Assembly: GCF_023073355.1 (NCBI RefSeq)
Contig: NZ_JADPJI010000005.1
Location: 806,001-870,000, forward strand
DNA length: 64,000 bases
Origin: Bradyrhizobium sp. 199
Lineage (GTDB): Bacteria; Pseudomonadota; Alphaproteobacteria; Rhizobiales; Xanthobacteraceae
Reading direction: 5' to 3'
Shown here: positions 1 to 8,595 of the stretch, piece by piece
How positions within the stretch are numbered: the stretch's first letter is position 1
How the letters are laid out: the number at the start of each line of letters is the position of its first letter
Notes under the pieces: model-generated
Told to the model about the DNA's origin: nothing
Databases searched by the model: none
What the model saw: only the letters and a program-made list of their open reading frames with translations
Translations under genes and position numbers: made by a program

Positions 1-523
1 GCGTCGCCTTCGGAAAATGCGGCTGCTCGAAGACGTCGACGAGATCGTCAATGAAGATATCGAGCTGCAGGCCCGCGAGCCGCTCGACCTTGGCCGCCAG
101 CGTGTCCTCGAAATAGACATCGCCCGGCGCCAACGCCGCATCGGCGACATCGATGAGGCCCGCGCCCTTCAACCAATCGCGCGCGGCCTCGCGCAGATCG
201 ACGCGCTCGGGGTCCTGATGGCCGAACCGCGTCTTGTGGCTGACGATGTAGACGCTCGATCCGGCCTTGCGGCATGCCGCGAGGAAATCGCGGACTCCCG
301 GATAGATCTCGGCGCCGCCAATGCCCTTGCCGTAGACGAAGCCTTGCAGCCCCTGCCAGGCAAGCTCACCGCCGGCGCGGGACCGCAAGAGATCCCGTAG
401 TTCGGTCTTCAGCCCCACCCAGCCTTCCGGGACCAGCCCGCGCTGGCGCGCGACGGCGGCAAAGACCTTGTCGTAGCAGATGATCGTGTTGTCGAAATCG
501 ATGCCGATCCGCACGCCGCTCAC
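1..523 (-). CDS. HAD-family hydrolase, sugar-phosphatase-like (partial)
   Basis: Reading the minus strand from a GTG at 523-521 gives an open frame of about 174 codons that runs off the window. It begins with a hydrophobic strand ending in DFDNT (residues 9-13), the HAD nucleophile motif with the two aspartates expected at positions 1 and 3. A later FIDDLVD segment fits HAD motif IV. The GTG overlaps the stop codon of the upstream epimerase gene (GTGA), so the two are translationally coupled. From context (HldE-like kinase, GmhA-like isomerase) a sugar-phosphate phosphatase filling the GmhB step is plausible. That is inference: the substrate cannot be read from the sequence and the C-terminus is missing. 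Confidence 0.8.
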   Translation of the reverse strand, partial: MSGVRIGIDFDNTIICYDKVFAAVARQRGLVPEGWVGLKTELRDLLRSRAGGELAWQGLQGFVYGKGIGGAEIYPGVRDFLAACRKAGSSVYIVSHKTRFGHQDPERVDLREAARDWLKGAGLIDVADAALAPGDVYFEDTLAAKVERLAGLQLDIFIDDLVDVFEQPHFPKAT

Positions 524-1521
524 TTCAGGCTGATGTTCTGCATCATCTTGATGTTGAAGTATCGGGGATCATTGAGCGAGTTCGGCAGGCGGCCGGCCTT
601 GAAGGCGTCCACCAGTCCGGACACGGCCTGTTCGATCGTGTGCGTCGGCGCAAATCCGAGCTCGCGGCGGATCTTCTCCGAGGAGACGTGGTAAGAGCGC
701 AGATCGTCGGTCGGCTCGACGGCCACGTCGACGTTGCTTCCGACCACCGATTTGACGATGTCGGCGATCTTCATCAGCGAGTGATTTTCGTAGCCGATAT
801 TGTAGGTCTTGCCGTCGATCTTCGCGTCGTCCTGCTGAAGCAGGAACAGATAGGCCGCCGACATGTCCTCGATATGCAGATTGGGCCGCTTCTGCGTTCC
901 GCCGAACACGCGGATGCGGCCGGTGTTGACCGCGAGATTGGTCAGGATGTTGACGACGACGTCGAGCCGCTGCCGCGGAGCGTAGCCGCAAACCGTGGCC
1001 GGACGAACCGTGCAGGTCACGAAGCCTGACGCGGCCTCTTCGGCGAGATCGGTCTCGCACATCGCCTTGAACTTGGAGTAGTCCGTGAGCGGCTCGCAGG
1101 ACAGTTCCTCGGTCACTTCGGCCTCGTCCTTGATGCCGTAGACGCTCGACGAGGAGGCATAGATGAAGCGCTTGATGCCGGCCTTCTTGGCGGCGCGCAC
1201 CATCGGACGGAAGCAGTCGTAGTTGATGGACTTGCCGAGGCCCGGATCCAGCTCGAACGAGGGGTCGTTGGAGATGCAGGCGAGGTGGATCACCGCGTTG
1301 TTGCCGCGCAGGGCCTCGTTGATCGCGGCCTCGTCGCGGATGTCGCCCTTGATCAGGCGCAGGTTCGGATTGTCGCGTACGCCATTGAAGACGTCATCGC
1401 CGTACATGAAGAGGTCGAGCACCGTGACCTTGTGGCCGGCCGCCAGCAACCGGGGAACCAGCACGCTGCCGACATAGCCGGCGCCGCCGGTGACCATCAC
1501 ATTCCATTTCTGATCAATCAC
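520..1521 (-). CDS. NAD-dependent epimerase/dehydratase (extended SDR)
   Basis: 333 residues. The N-terminal Rossmann motif TGGAGYVG (residues 11-18) and the catalytic YxxxK pair (Tyr148, Lys152), with a serine cluster at 123-126, place it in the extended SDR family that epimerises, reduces or dehydrates nucleotide sugars. The start is a GTG preceded by a GGAG Shine-Dalgarno; the annotated N-terminus MIDQKW begins just ahead of the first beta strand, as expected. It lies between the HldE-like gene and the HAD phosphatase on one strand and is probably cotranscribed with both. Its role on a nucleotide heptose or deoxysugar is inferred from neighbours; the exact reaction is not determinable here. 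Confidence 0.9.
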   Translation of the reverse strand: MIDQKWNVMVTGGAGYVGSVLVPRLLAAGHKVTVLDLFMYGDDVFNGVRDNPNLRLIKGDIRDEAAINEALRGNNAVIHLACISNDPSFELDPGLGKSINYDCFRPMVRAAKKAGIKRFIYASSSSVYGIKDEAEVTEELSCEPLTDYSKFKAMCETDLAEEAASGFVTCTVRPATVCGYAPRQRLDVVVNILTNLAVNTGRIRVFGGTQKRPNLHIEDMSAAYLFLLQQDDAKIDGKTYNIGYENHSLMKIADIVKSVVGSNVDVAVEPTDDLRSYHVSSEKIRRELGFAPTHTIEQAVSGLVDAFKAGRLPNSLNDPRYFNIKMMQNISLK

Positions 1522-1548
1522 TGTCGTTCTCCAAATTTCTCGTGTGCG

Positions 1549-3114
1549 TTACTTGAGCAACGCGGTGACGAATTTGACCAGCGGCGCCTTTTCGACCGAG
1601 CTGCGGTGGCCGACGATCCCGACCTTGATGGCGCCCGCCGCGTTACCGATGAAGGCGACGTCCTCGATATTGCCGCCGGCGGCCACCAGCGGCGCCGTAA
1701 TCGTCAGGAAAGCATCGCCGGCGCCGACCGTGTCCACCACGGTCTTGGTGAAAGCGGGCACGCGCGCGACGCCGGTCTTCGACGAGAAGGGGTAGCAGCC
1801 GAAGGAGCCGTGGGTGATGATCATGTTGTCGCAATCGATCTTCTCGTGCAGGCCGTCCTCGATCACCGACGCGATGTCGTTGAACTTGTCGGTAGCCGCC
1901 AGGCGCGCTTCCGGCGCGTCGATGCAGACGTAGTCGGCCCGCGGATATTTCGTGATCAGATTGTAACCGTGGTTGCCGCTGTTGCTCTGGGCGTTGACCG
2001 CCAGGAACTTGGAATTCGCGATCAACGTGTCGATCGTGCTGGATGCGATCATGCCGTGACCGAAATCGGTGACGATGACCACGTCCGCGCCGCGCACGCG
2101 TTCCGCGGTGACCCTGTCGATCTCCTTGCGCGTGGTCTCGTCCAGGGGCGTGTCGTCCATGGTGTAGACTTCGAACAGCTTGTGCAGATAGCCCAACTCG
2201 ACGTATCGCAATTTGCGCGTCGTCGGGCGGCCTTGAATGCGGATCGGCGTGAGCGTGACATTCGGGCGGACATGCGCGCGAATGAACTCTTCGGGGTAGT
2301 CGTTGCCACCCAGCGTCGTGACGATCTCCACCGATTTGCAGAAGCTCGCCACGTGATTGGCCGCGGCAATGACGCCGCCGGCAAATTGCTCGCCGTTCTT
2401 GAATTGCGTAGCGACGATGTTTTCCTTTGAAGCCTTTCCGAGCGCCGTGACGTACTGGTATTCGTCGATGATGGTATCGCCGACCAGCACGACGTGCATG
2501 TCCTGGATCTTGTCGATCAGCTTCAGCAGGCGTTCGGCGCCGCCGCCTTCGCGCACCTTCTGGAGGTAGTCGCGCAGCGGAGGATCGTAGATGTCGAAAT
2601 AGCGATTCAGCAGCGACGACGAGCTGAAGGTCACGTCGCGGGTGAAGACGACCCGCCCACCATGACGTTCGACGGCCTCGCGCTCGGTAGCGATCTTGCC
2701 GGTGACGTCATCTTCGGGGTTTTCGTAATCCGAGCCCTTCACGTAGATGTCGGGGCGCACGGTATCGAGGACCGGCTCGGCGCTGGAGGTCCGGTTGATG
2801 CCGACCCAGTCGACCGTGCCGAGCGCGGCCAGCATCTCGGCGCGCATATTTTCCGGAAAGATCGGCCGCCCGGGGCCCTTGTTGACGAAACGGTCGGCGG
2901 TGATGGTCACGATGACCACGTCGGCCTCGTTGCGCGCCGCCAGGATGTGCCGGACGTGGCCGAGATGCACGAGATCGAACACGCCGTGGCAGAGCGCGAC
3001 GGTCTGGCCCTTTGCCTGCGCGGCGCGTGCAACCACGCCGAGCTCCTCGATCGTCCTGATCTTCTCGTGCGGTGCCGGATGGCCGGTCGGCTTGTCTGTC
3101 GGAGCATTACCCAT
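1549..3114 (-). CDS. HldE-like bifunctional protein: N-terminal nucleotidyltransferase + C-terminal PfkB sugar kinase (reversed order)
   Basis: 521 residues with two recognisable halves. Residues about 38-185 form a cytidylyltransferase-like domain: HGVFDLVHLGHVRH (43-56) carries the HxGH signature (His50, His53), and a serine-rich SSSSLLNRYF segment sits where the second nucleotide-binding motif is expected. Residues about 205-521 are a PfkB/ribokinase-like kinase ending in DTVGAGDAF (461-469), the catalytic and anion-hole motif. Classical HldE has the kinase first and the adenylyltransferase second, so this is the inverted arrangement. By analogy it would phosphorylate a sugar phosphate at C1 and then attach a nucleotide; heptose is the likely substrate given the GmhA-like gene nearby. 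The nucleotide used is unknown. Confidence 0.85.
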   Translation of the reverse strand: MGNAPTDKPTGHPAPHEKIRTIEELGVVARAAQAKGQTVALCHGVFDLVHLGHVRHILAARNEADVVIVTITADRFVNKGPGRPIFPENMRAEMLAALGTVDWVGINRTSSAEPVLDTVRPDIYVKGSDYENPEDDVTGKIATEREAVERHGGRVVFTRDVTFSSSSLLNRYFDIYDPPLRDYLQKVREGGGAERLLKLIDKIQDMHVVLVGDTIIDEYQYVTALGKASKENIVATQFKNGEQFAGGVIAAANHVASFCKSVEIVTTLGGNDYPEEFIRAHVRPNVTLTPIRIQGRPTTRKLRYVELGYLHKLFEVYTMDDTPLDETTRKEIDRVTAERVRGADVVIVTDFGHGMIASSTIDTLIANSKFLAVNAQSNSGNHGYNLITKYPRADYVCIDAPEARLAATDKFNDIASVIEDGLHEKIDCDNMIITHGSFGCYPFSSKTGVARVPAFTKTVVDTVGAGDAFLTITAPLVAAGGNIEDVAFIGNAAGAIKVGIVGHRSSVEKAPLVKFVTALLK

Positions 3115-3196
3115 GTGAATTACCTAAAGCGCCGGTAGGTCTCAGATGGCCGCCCGGAAATGATCGACTCGCGGCAACGATATCCCGCGAACCTGT

Positions 3197-4210
3197 TCAA
3201 GAGCTTGCCTGCGGCGAGCCCTTGTCGTCACCAAGATATTTGAACCAGTCCTTGGTGGCGTCGGCGATCTTGTCGACCGTCCACAGGGGCGCGTCCTTGT
3301 ACTGATCCATCGATTTCAGCATCGTCGCAACGCCGTCCTCGAATTTCACCTTCGGCGTCCAGTTCAGGACTCGTTTGATCTTGGTGATGTCGGCGTAGGT
3401 GCAATCGGGCTCGCCCGGACGCTTGGGAATGTGAACCTTGTCGCCGCCGAGAAGCTCGACCAGCCGGTTGACGCTGTAGGTGTTGTCCGAACCAACGTTG
3501 AATATCTCGTGCGAGATATCGGAGCGCGCGGCGGTCACGAAGGCGTCTGCGACGTCGCTGACGAAGGTGAAGTCGCGCGTCTGCTCGCCGTCGCCGACCA
3601 CCGTGAAGGGCTTGCCTGCGAGCTTCTGCGCCATGAACACGCCGAACACGGCACCGTAGGTGCCGGTGGTGCGATGGCGCGGCCCATACACGTTGAACAG
3701 GCGGAGCGCGACCGCGGGCAGCTTGTAGACCTGGCACCAGTGCATGACGCACTGCTCGCCGAGATTCTTGGTAAGAGCGTAGGGATACATCGGCCGGATC
3801 TCGGCGCTCTCGGGCGTCGGATAGACGTCGGGAATGCCGTAGCAGGACGACGACGCGGCATAGACGAAGCGGCTGACGCGCGCGTGCCGTGCCGCCTCGA
3901 GAACGTTGACCGTGCCGTCGACATTGGCGCGATGATACGGGATCGGGGACGCGATGGAGGGAACGATATCGGCCAGCGCCGCGAGGTGAAAGACCCAGTC
4001 GATACCGTGGAAATACGGCTTGATCGCTTCGAGGTCGGTGACATCGGCCCGCACGACCTTCAACTGGCTCGAATTGGCGCGCGAGGCCAGATTTTCAGGG
4101 CGGCCGATCACGAAATTATCGAGCGCAATGACCTCATGGCCATCATCGAGGAGGCGATCGACGAGGTGACTTCCGATGAAACCTGCGCCACCGGTGACAA
4201 TGCATTTCAT
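3197..4210 (-). CDS. NAD-dependent epimerase/dehydratase (extended SDR)
   Basis: 337 residues from the ATG at 4210. The open frame extends upstream, but this start places the first beta strand (MKCIVTGGAGFIGS) at the N-terminus as in relatives; an in-frame ATG at 4219 is the alternative. Motifs: GGAGFIG at 7-13 and Tyr144xxxLys148. The protein resembles the UDP-glucose/UDP-hexosamine 4-epimerase group more than the other SDR of this locus, so the two probably act at different steps. It is the first gene of the minus-strand arm, about 82 bases upstream of the HldE-like gene. A TATAAT box about 100 bases upstream could drive the arm. Confidence 0.9.
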   Translation of the reverse strand: MKCIVTGGAGFIGSHLVDRLLDDGHEVIALDNFVIGRPENLASRANSSQLKVVRADVTDLEAIKPYFHGIDWVFHLAALADIVPSIASPIPYHRANVDGTVNVLEAARHARVSRFVYAASSSCYGIPDVYPTPESAEIRPMYPYALTKNLGEQCVMHWCQVYKLPAVALRLFNVYGPRHRTTGTYGAVFGVFMAQKLAGKPFTVVGDGEQTRDFTFVSDVADAFVTAARSDISHEIFNVGSDNTYSVNRLVELLGGDKVHIPKRPGEPDCTYADITKIKRVLNWTPKVKFEDGVATMLKSMDQYKDAPLWTVDKIADATKDWFKYLGDDKGSPQASS

Positions 4211-4308
4211 GGGGAACATCCGTGACGCGAATGCCCAGCGAAACAGGCCCGCCAATGTTAAGTGAAAACTCGAAAGCCGACTATCAGCCGCTCGCCAACT
4301 TTGCAAGC

Positions 4309-4314
4309 ATTATA
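4309..4314 (-). promoter_or_regulatory. Candidate -10 box for the minus-strand sugar arm
   Basis: On the minus strand these six bases read TATAAT, an exact sigma-70 -10 hexamer, about 100 bases before the ATG at 4210. The sequence 17 bases upstream (GCTATT) is a poor -35, so recognition would need an activator or an extended -10. Visible only as a motif match. Confidence 0.3.
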
Positions 4315-4352
4315 CCTTTGCAATCCCTAGTAATAGCCGGTATCAGGGCGCC

Positions 4353-4964
4353 ATGTTGCAGCCGAGCCGCCAGCCCATGTCTGTCGAGTCCGTCGATCCC
4401 GATCACAAGGCTTTCCTCGACGATTATGTGGGGCGCCTCCATCGCGCGACGGCGATCGACGACAGCGTTTTTGCCGGGATCTCCGCCACCCGCGCCGCCT
4501 GGTTGCGCACGCGAGAGCAGGGCGGCCGCGTCATCTTCATCGGCAACGGCGGCTCGGCCGGCATCGCCTCTCATCTGGCGATCGATCTTGCGAAGAATGC
4601 ATCGGTGCCTGCGCTCTGCTTCAGCGACGCGAGCATGATGTCGTGCCTTGCCAACGATTACGGGTTCGAGGATTGGATCGCGCACGCCGTAAGGCTGAAC
4701 GCCCGTGCCGGCGACTGCCTCGTCGCGATCAGCTCGTCGGGACGCTCGAAGAACATCCTCAACGCGGTTGCGCAGGCGCGGACGATGAAGCTCGACGTGA
4801 TCGCACTGTCCGGGATGAACGCGGACAATCCCCTGCGCAATCTCGGCGACGTCAATTTCTGGGTCGACAGCCGCAGCTACAACATTGTCGAGACCACGCA
4901 CCAGTTCTGGATGATGGCCGCGATCGACCTCGTCATTGGTCGCGCGGAATATCCGGCATCCTGA
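4353..4964 (+). CDS. SIS-domain sugar isomerase, GmhA-like
   Basis: 203 residues (195 if the in-frame ATG at 4377 is used; neither start has a clear Shine-Dalgarno). The SIS-domain signature FIGNGGSAGIASHLAIDLAK spans about 62-81, followed by a SSSGRS sugar-phosphate-binding loop. Length and motif pattern fit phosphoheptose isomerase GmhA, which converts sedoheptulose 7-phosphate to D-glycero-D-manno-heptose 7-phosphate in the cytoplasm. It is divergent from the SDR/HldE-like/HAD arm and only 12 bases ahead of the flippase-like gene, so the last two are probably one transcript. Function as the entry enzyme of this locus is inference; other SIS ketose/aldose isomerases cannot be excluded. Confidence 0.8.
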   Translation: MLQPSRQPMSVESVDPDHKAFLDDYVGRLHRATAIDDSVFAGISATRAAWLRTREQGGRVIFIGNGGSAGIASHLAIDLAKNASVPALCFSDASMMSCLANDYGFEDWIAHAVRLNARAGDCLVAISSSGRSKNILNAVAQARTMKLDVIALSGMNADNPLRNLGDVNFWVDSRSYNIVETTHQFWMMAAIDLVIGRAEYPAS

Positions 4965-4976
4965 GGCGAGCACCCG

Positions 4977-5993
4977 ATGCAGTCGCGGTTCAAACAGGCG
5001 GCCCTGTTTTCGGTAAAGCTGCTGCTGTCGATCGCCGTGCTGGTCTACATCGCGCGGGGTCTCGACCTGCAGCGGTTGCGCAGCCATCTCGTCTCGGTCG
5101 ATCCTTTCCTGTTCGTCCTCGCGCTGGCGCTGATCTTCTTCCAGACCTTCGTGCTCAACGGCCGGTGGGAGCTGATCATGCGCGCCCTTGGCGTGTCGCT
5201 CGACTGGCTCGCGGGCTGGCGCATTCTCATGATCAGCCTCTGGTTCAATCAGGTGTTGCCGTCGTCGGTCGGCGGGGACGCGGTGCGGATGTGGCTGCTG
5301 CGCCAGCGCGGCGTACAGTGGCCGGACGCGGTCAAGGGCGTTGCGGCCGACCGTTTCACCGCATTGATCGGACTGATCGTGCTGATGGTGGCCGGATTGC
5401 CGTTGCTGCTATCGCGCGTGTCCAATCAGGCCGCGATCCTGGCCATCGGCGGGCTGACGCTGGCAGGCCTCGCCGGCACTGTGGTCCTGTTGACGCTTGA
5501 CCGTCTGCCCAGGCGCCTCATCGCGCATCCGGCGATCGCAAGCTTCGTCCGGTTCGGAACGCTGGTCAGATTTCTTCTCCTGCAGTCCGAGCGCCGCGCT
5601 TTGCTGTTCGGATCGGCGCTCCTCATTCATCTCGTGACCGCGGCGGCCTGCTACGTCTTGGCGCGCGGTGTCGGAGCGGAGCTCTCGGTGCTGGATGCGA
5701 TCGTCTTGATTCCGCCCGTGGTGCTGTTGACGGCCGTCCCGATCTCGATCAGCGGCTGGGGCGTTCGTGAGGGAGCGATGGTCGCCTGCCTCGGTCTGGC
5801 CGGCGTGCCTTCCGAGGAAGCGCTGTCGGTCTCGCTCCTGCTGGGCGCCATCAGCGTGATCATCGGCCTCGTCGGCGGTGCGATCTGGCTGGCCAGTCCG
5901 GAGCGCGGTTCGTATTCCGCGGATAGGGCCGCGAAGGCGGCGGAGGAAACTCCCAGCTACGGAATGAGCAAGGAAGTCTCGAGCCACCCATGA
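4977..5993 (+). CDS. Flippase-like integral membrane protein (LPG synthase TM / UPF0104 family)
   Basis: 338 residues, mostly hydrophobic, with roughly eight predicted membrane segments. The LPSSVGGDAVR motif around residue 95 and the SGWGVREGAMVACLGLAG stretch near 260 are hallmarks of the lysylphosphatidylglycerol-synthetase transmembrane-region/YbhN group. These proteins lack the catalytic C-terminal domain of MprF and are thought to move lipid-linked substrates across the inner membrane. The C-terminal tail is polar and cytoplasmic-looking. Placement directly behind the SIS isomerase suggests transfer of a lipid-linked sugar product, which is inference. Confidence 0.85.
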   Translation: MQSRFKQAALFSVKLLLSIAVLVYIARGLDLQRLRSHLVSVDPFLFVLALALIFFQTFVLNGRWELIMRALGVSLDWLAGWRILMISLWFNQVLPSSVGGDAVRMWLLRQRGVQWPDAVKGVAADRFTALIGLIVLMVAGLPLLLSRVSNQAAILAIGGLTLAGLAGTVVLLTLDRLPRRLIAHPAIASFVRFGTLVRFLLLQSERRALLFGSALLIHLVTAAACYVLARGVGAELSVLDAIVLIPPVVLLTAVPISISGWGVREGAMVACLGLAGVPSEEALSVSLLLGAISVIIGLVGGAIWLASPERGSYSADRAAKAAEETPSYGMSKEVSSHP

Positions 5994-6078
5994 CCCGCTT
6001 GAGCGCGTTGCTGCAGGTCTGGTTTTCACAGGGTGGGATTGCCTCACCCGACCGCGTATCTCATTTTTCGGTTCCACG

Positions 6079-7347
6079 ATGAAAAATCTGTTCTATGTCC
6101 GCCATACCTGCCGCCTCTGTCATTCCGACAAGCAAGAGCTTGTCGTCCCGATGGCAGGCATGCCCATCGGGACGCCGAACTTCCAGGTCCCGGACGCCAG
6201 CGTCGATGATCCGGTGTTCCGGGCCGCGGTGCCGATGGCGCTGCATCTGTGCAGGGATTGTGGCCATCTCCAGATTCTTCATGTCGGCAATCCGGAGATC
6301 CAGTACCGCAATTACGTCTACACCACCTCGCTCTCGCTCGGCCTGCGGGAGCACTTTGCGGGCTATGCCAACGACGTCGTCAGCCGCTTCGCCATCGCGC
6401 CGGGCTCGCTGGTCGTCGAACTCGGCAGCAACGACGGATCGTTGCTCGGGTTCTTCAAAGAGAGCGGCATGCGGGTGCTGGGCGTCGATCCCGCTGTCGA
6501 CATCGCGCGGCGCGCGACGGAGGCGGGGATCGAGACCATCGGCGATTTCTTCACCGATGCCATTGGTCACCGCATCCTGCAGAGCCACGGTGCGGCGAGC
6601 GTTGTGATCGCCAACAACATGATCGCCAATGTCGACAATCTCGATCCGCTGGTGATCGGGGTTCGCGACGTGCTCGCGCCGGACGGGTTGTTCGTCTTCG
6701 AAACGCAATACGGGGTCGACGTCACCGAGAAGAACCTGCTCGACACCGTCTACCACGAGCATCTGTCGTATTTTAATATCAAGCCGCTGATCCGTTTCTT
6801 TGCCCGGCTCGGCATGGAACTGATCGACGTCCAGCACATCTGGACCAAGGGTGGCTCGATCCGCGTGACCGTGCAGCGTGCCGGTGGCGCCAAGAAACCG
6901 TCGGCTGAGGTCGCGCGCTTCGTTGCCGAGGAAGAACGGCTCGGCGTCGATCAGCCGGCCTATTATGCGCCCTACGTGAAGAGGATCGCCGCTATCCGCG
7001 ACGAGTTGGTCGCGATGGCTGACGCCGCCCATGCGCGCGGGCAGCTCGTTGCCGGCTACGGCGTCTCGGTCGGCACCACGACGCTACTGCCGCAGTTCGG
7101 CCTGGAGACAAAGATCGACTTCCTGGTGGACGACGACCCCAAGAAGGGGAACGTGATGGCCGGCCCGGGTTATGACATCCCGATCCTGCCGCCTGCCGCT
7201 CTTTACGAGCGCAAGCCGGCATTCGTCGTCGTCTTTGCCTGGCGCTATGTCGACCCGATCCGGGCCAAGCACGCCCGCTATTTCGCCGAAGGCGGAAAGT
7301 TCGTGGTGCCGCTGCCGGGCACTTCGATCGTCGACCGGGCCGACTGA
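6079..7347 (+). CDS. SAM-dependent sugar C-methyltransferase
   Basis: 422 residues in the three-part layout of NDP-sugar C-methyltransferases: an N-terminal zinc-binding domain (Cys11, Cys14, Cys58, Cys61), a central Rossmann SAM-binding domain with ELGSNDG at 113-119, and a C-terminal domain preceded by the YHEHLSYF segment typical of the NovU/TylC3/Cfa-type family. It would transfer a methyl group to a carbon of a nucleotide-linked keto-sugar. Last gene of the plus arm, 85 bases after the flippase-like gene. A branched-chain sugar in a surface glycan is the simplest interpretation. Confidence 0.9.
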   Translation: MKNLFYVRHTCRLCHSDKQELVVPMAGMPIGTPNFQVPDASVDDPVFRAAVPMALHLCRDCGHLQILHVGNPEIQYRNYVYTTSLSLGLREHFAGYANDVVSRFAIAPGSLVVELGSNDGSLLGFFKESGMRVLGVDPAVDIARRATEAGIETIGDFFTDAIGHRILQSHGAASVVIANNMIANVDNLDPLVIGVRDVLAPDGLFVFETQYGVDVTEKNLLDTVYHEHLSYFNIKPLIRFFARLGMELIDVQHIWTKGGSIRVTVQRAGGAKKPSAEVARFVAEEERLGVDQPAYYAPYVKRIAAIRDELVAMADAAHARGQLVAGYGVSVGTTTLLPQFGLETKIDFLVDDDPKKGNVMAGPGYDIPILPPAALYERKPAFVVVFAWRYVDPIRAKHARYFAEGGKFVVPLPGTSIVDRAD

Positions 7348-7716
7348 CCGCGCGACGGCGCTGAAGCGGCGAGCGCTCCATTGGAGCGTTCGGAGGAACC
7401 GGGCGGAAGCTGCGGTCAGGCCTGGCGAGGGTGGGGCAGATAAGTTCTTGATTCGCCTGGGCTCTGCTCTACCGCCCGGGAACGGCGGCTCGTCCGGGCG
7501 TGCCCCCTCTATCTTGACCTTTGCTCCCATCCGCAGTAGATACCCCGCACTCGCAGCCGGCCCGTTAGACGCGGATCTCCGGCGCGGCTTTGAAATCCCC
7601 GAACAATCGAGCCCGGTTTCCGGCTCATCCTTCGAGACAGAGGGCTGGGCCAACGGCGGCTGTTCGGATCCCTGAAATTCATTCGCGTCTGTCGACGGAC
7701 GTTGGACATCAAAACG
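7348..7716. other. Intergenic region between the sugar locus and secE
   Basis: 369 bases without a convincing gene. It holds a small inverted repeat right after the methyltransferase (CGCTCC 7374-7379 / GGAGCG 7383-7388) and the candidate secE promoter at 7514-7542. tRNA-Trp, which commonly sits before secE in bacteria, was looked for here and is absent. Confidence 0.6.
7514..7542 (+). promoter_or_regulatory. Candidate sigma-70 promoter for secE-nusG
   Basis: TTGACC at 7514-7519 and TAGATA at 7537-7542 are separated by exactly 17 bases, giving a good sigma-70-type match. It lies 175 bases before the secE ATG in an otherwise gene-free stretch. Confidence 0.6.
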
Positions 7717-7908
7717 ATGGCAGTCAGCCCGTTCAAGTTCTTGCAGGAAGTGCGCTCGGAGACCGCCAAGGTCACCTGGCCGACCCGCCGCGAGACCACG
7801 ATCACCACCATCATGGTATTCGTCATGGTCGCCGTAGCCTCGATCTTCTTCTTCGCCGCCGACCAGGTTATCCGCGTCCTCATCACCTTCCTTCTGGGCA
7901 TCCACTGA
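7717..7908 (+). CDS. secE: Preprotein translocase subunit SecE
   Basis: 63 residues from the ATG at 7717 (an in-frame TTG at 7702 would add five). The FLQEVRSETAKVTWPTRRE segment is the conserved amphipathic helix of SecE, followed by one membrane span. This is the short single-span form usual outside Enterobacteria; it clamps SecY in the SecYEG channel. Its stop codon overlaps the nusG start (TGATG), the classical secE-nusG coupling. Confidence 0.97.
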   Translation: MAVSPFKFLQEVRSETAKVTWPTRRETTITTIMVFVMVAVASIFFFAADQVIRVLITFLLGIH

Positions 7909-8462
7909 TGGCAACAGCAACGGCTCAATTGTCTGACAAGCGCTGGTACATCGTCCACGCCTATTCGAACTTCGAGAAGAAGGTCGCCGAATCGATCCGC
8001 GAGCAGGCCAAGCAGCGCGGCCTCGAGGAGCTGTTCGAGCTGGTGCTGGTTCCGACCGAGAAGGTCACGGAAGTGCGCCGCGGCCGCAAGATCGACGCCG
8101 AGCGCAAGTTCTTCCCGGGCTACGTGCTGGTGAAGATGAAGCTGACCGACGAGGCGTTTCATCTGATCAAGAACACGCCGAAGGTCACCGGCTTCCTCGG
8201 CGCCGAGAACAAGCCGATGCCGATCTCGGAGTCCGAAGCCATGCGCATCCTGCACCAGGTGCAGGAGGGCGTGGAACGGCCGAAGGCGTCGGTGTCCTTC
8301 GAAATCGGCGAGAACGTGCGCGTGGCCGATGGGCCGTTCGCCTCGTTCTCGGGTGTTGTCGAGGAAATCGACGAGGCGCGCTCGCGCGTGAAGGTCGCGG
8401 TGTCGATCTTCGGCCGCGCCACGCCGGTCGAACTGGAATTCGGTCAGGTCGAGAAGGTCTGA
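7908..8462 (+). CDS. nusG: Transcription termination/antitermination factor NusG
   Basis: 184 residues. The N-terminal NGN domain begins WYIVHAYSNFEKKV and contains FFPGYVLV, the conserved region that contacts the RNA polymerase clamp. A C-terminal KOW domain follows (VRVADGPFASFSGVVEEID), which can bind Rho or ribosomal protein S10. NusG couples transcription to translation and Rho termination. Start overlaps the secE stop; the gene leads into the L11 operon through a 133-base spacer containing a hairpin. Confidence 0.98.
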   Translation: MATATAQLSDKRWYIVHAYSNFEKKVAESIREQAKQRGLEELFELVLVPTEKVTEVRRGRKIDAERKFFPGYVLVKMKLTDEAFHLIKNTPKVTGFLGAENKPMPISESEAMRILHQVQEGVERPKASVSFEIGENVRVADGPFASFSGVVEEIDEARSRVKVAVSIFGRATPVELEFGQVEKV

Positions 8463-8471
8463 TCGGATAGC

Positions 8472-8495
8472 GCGCGAAGCCGAAAAGCTTCGCGC
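8472..8495 (+). promoter_or_regulatory. Hairpin between nusG and rplK
   Basis: GCGCGAAGC (8472-8480) and GCTTCGCGC (8487-8495) form a perfect 9-bp stem with a 6-base loop, 9 bases after the nusG stop. No T-run follows, so RNA processing or partial attenuation ahead of the L11 leader is more likely than termination. Confidence 0.55.
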
Positions 8496-8595
8496 AAAGA
8501 GAGGCCGTGGGAGGGAGAGGGCGGTTGCCAGCCGCATCCGACCCAGACCACGAACCTGAATCCGCCGGCCCAGGCCGGCCCAACAGGAGTGATAC

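Noticed and set aside
1285..2430. 381-codon plus-strand frame opposite the SDR and HldE-like genes
   Set aside because: Mirror frame of two clear genes; no recognisable motif.
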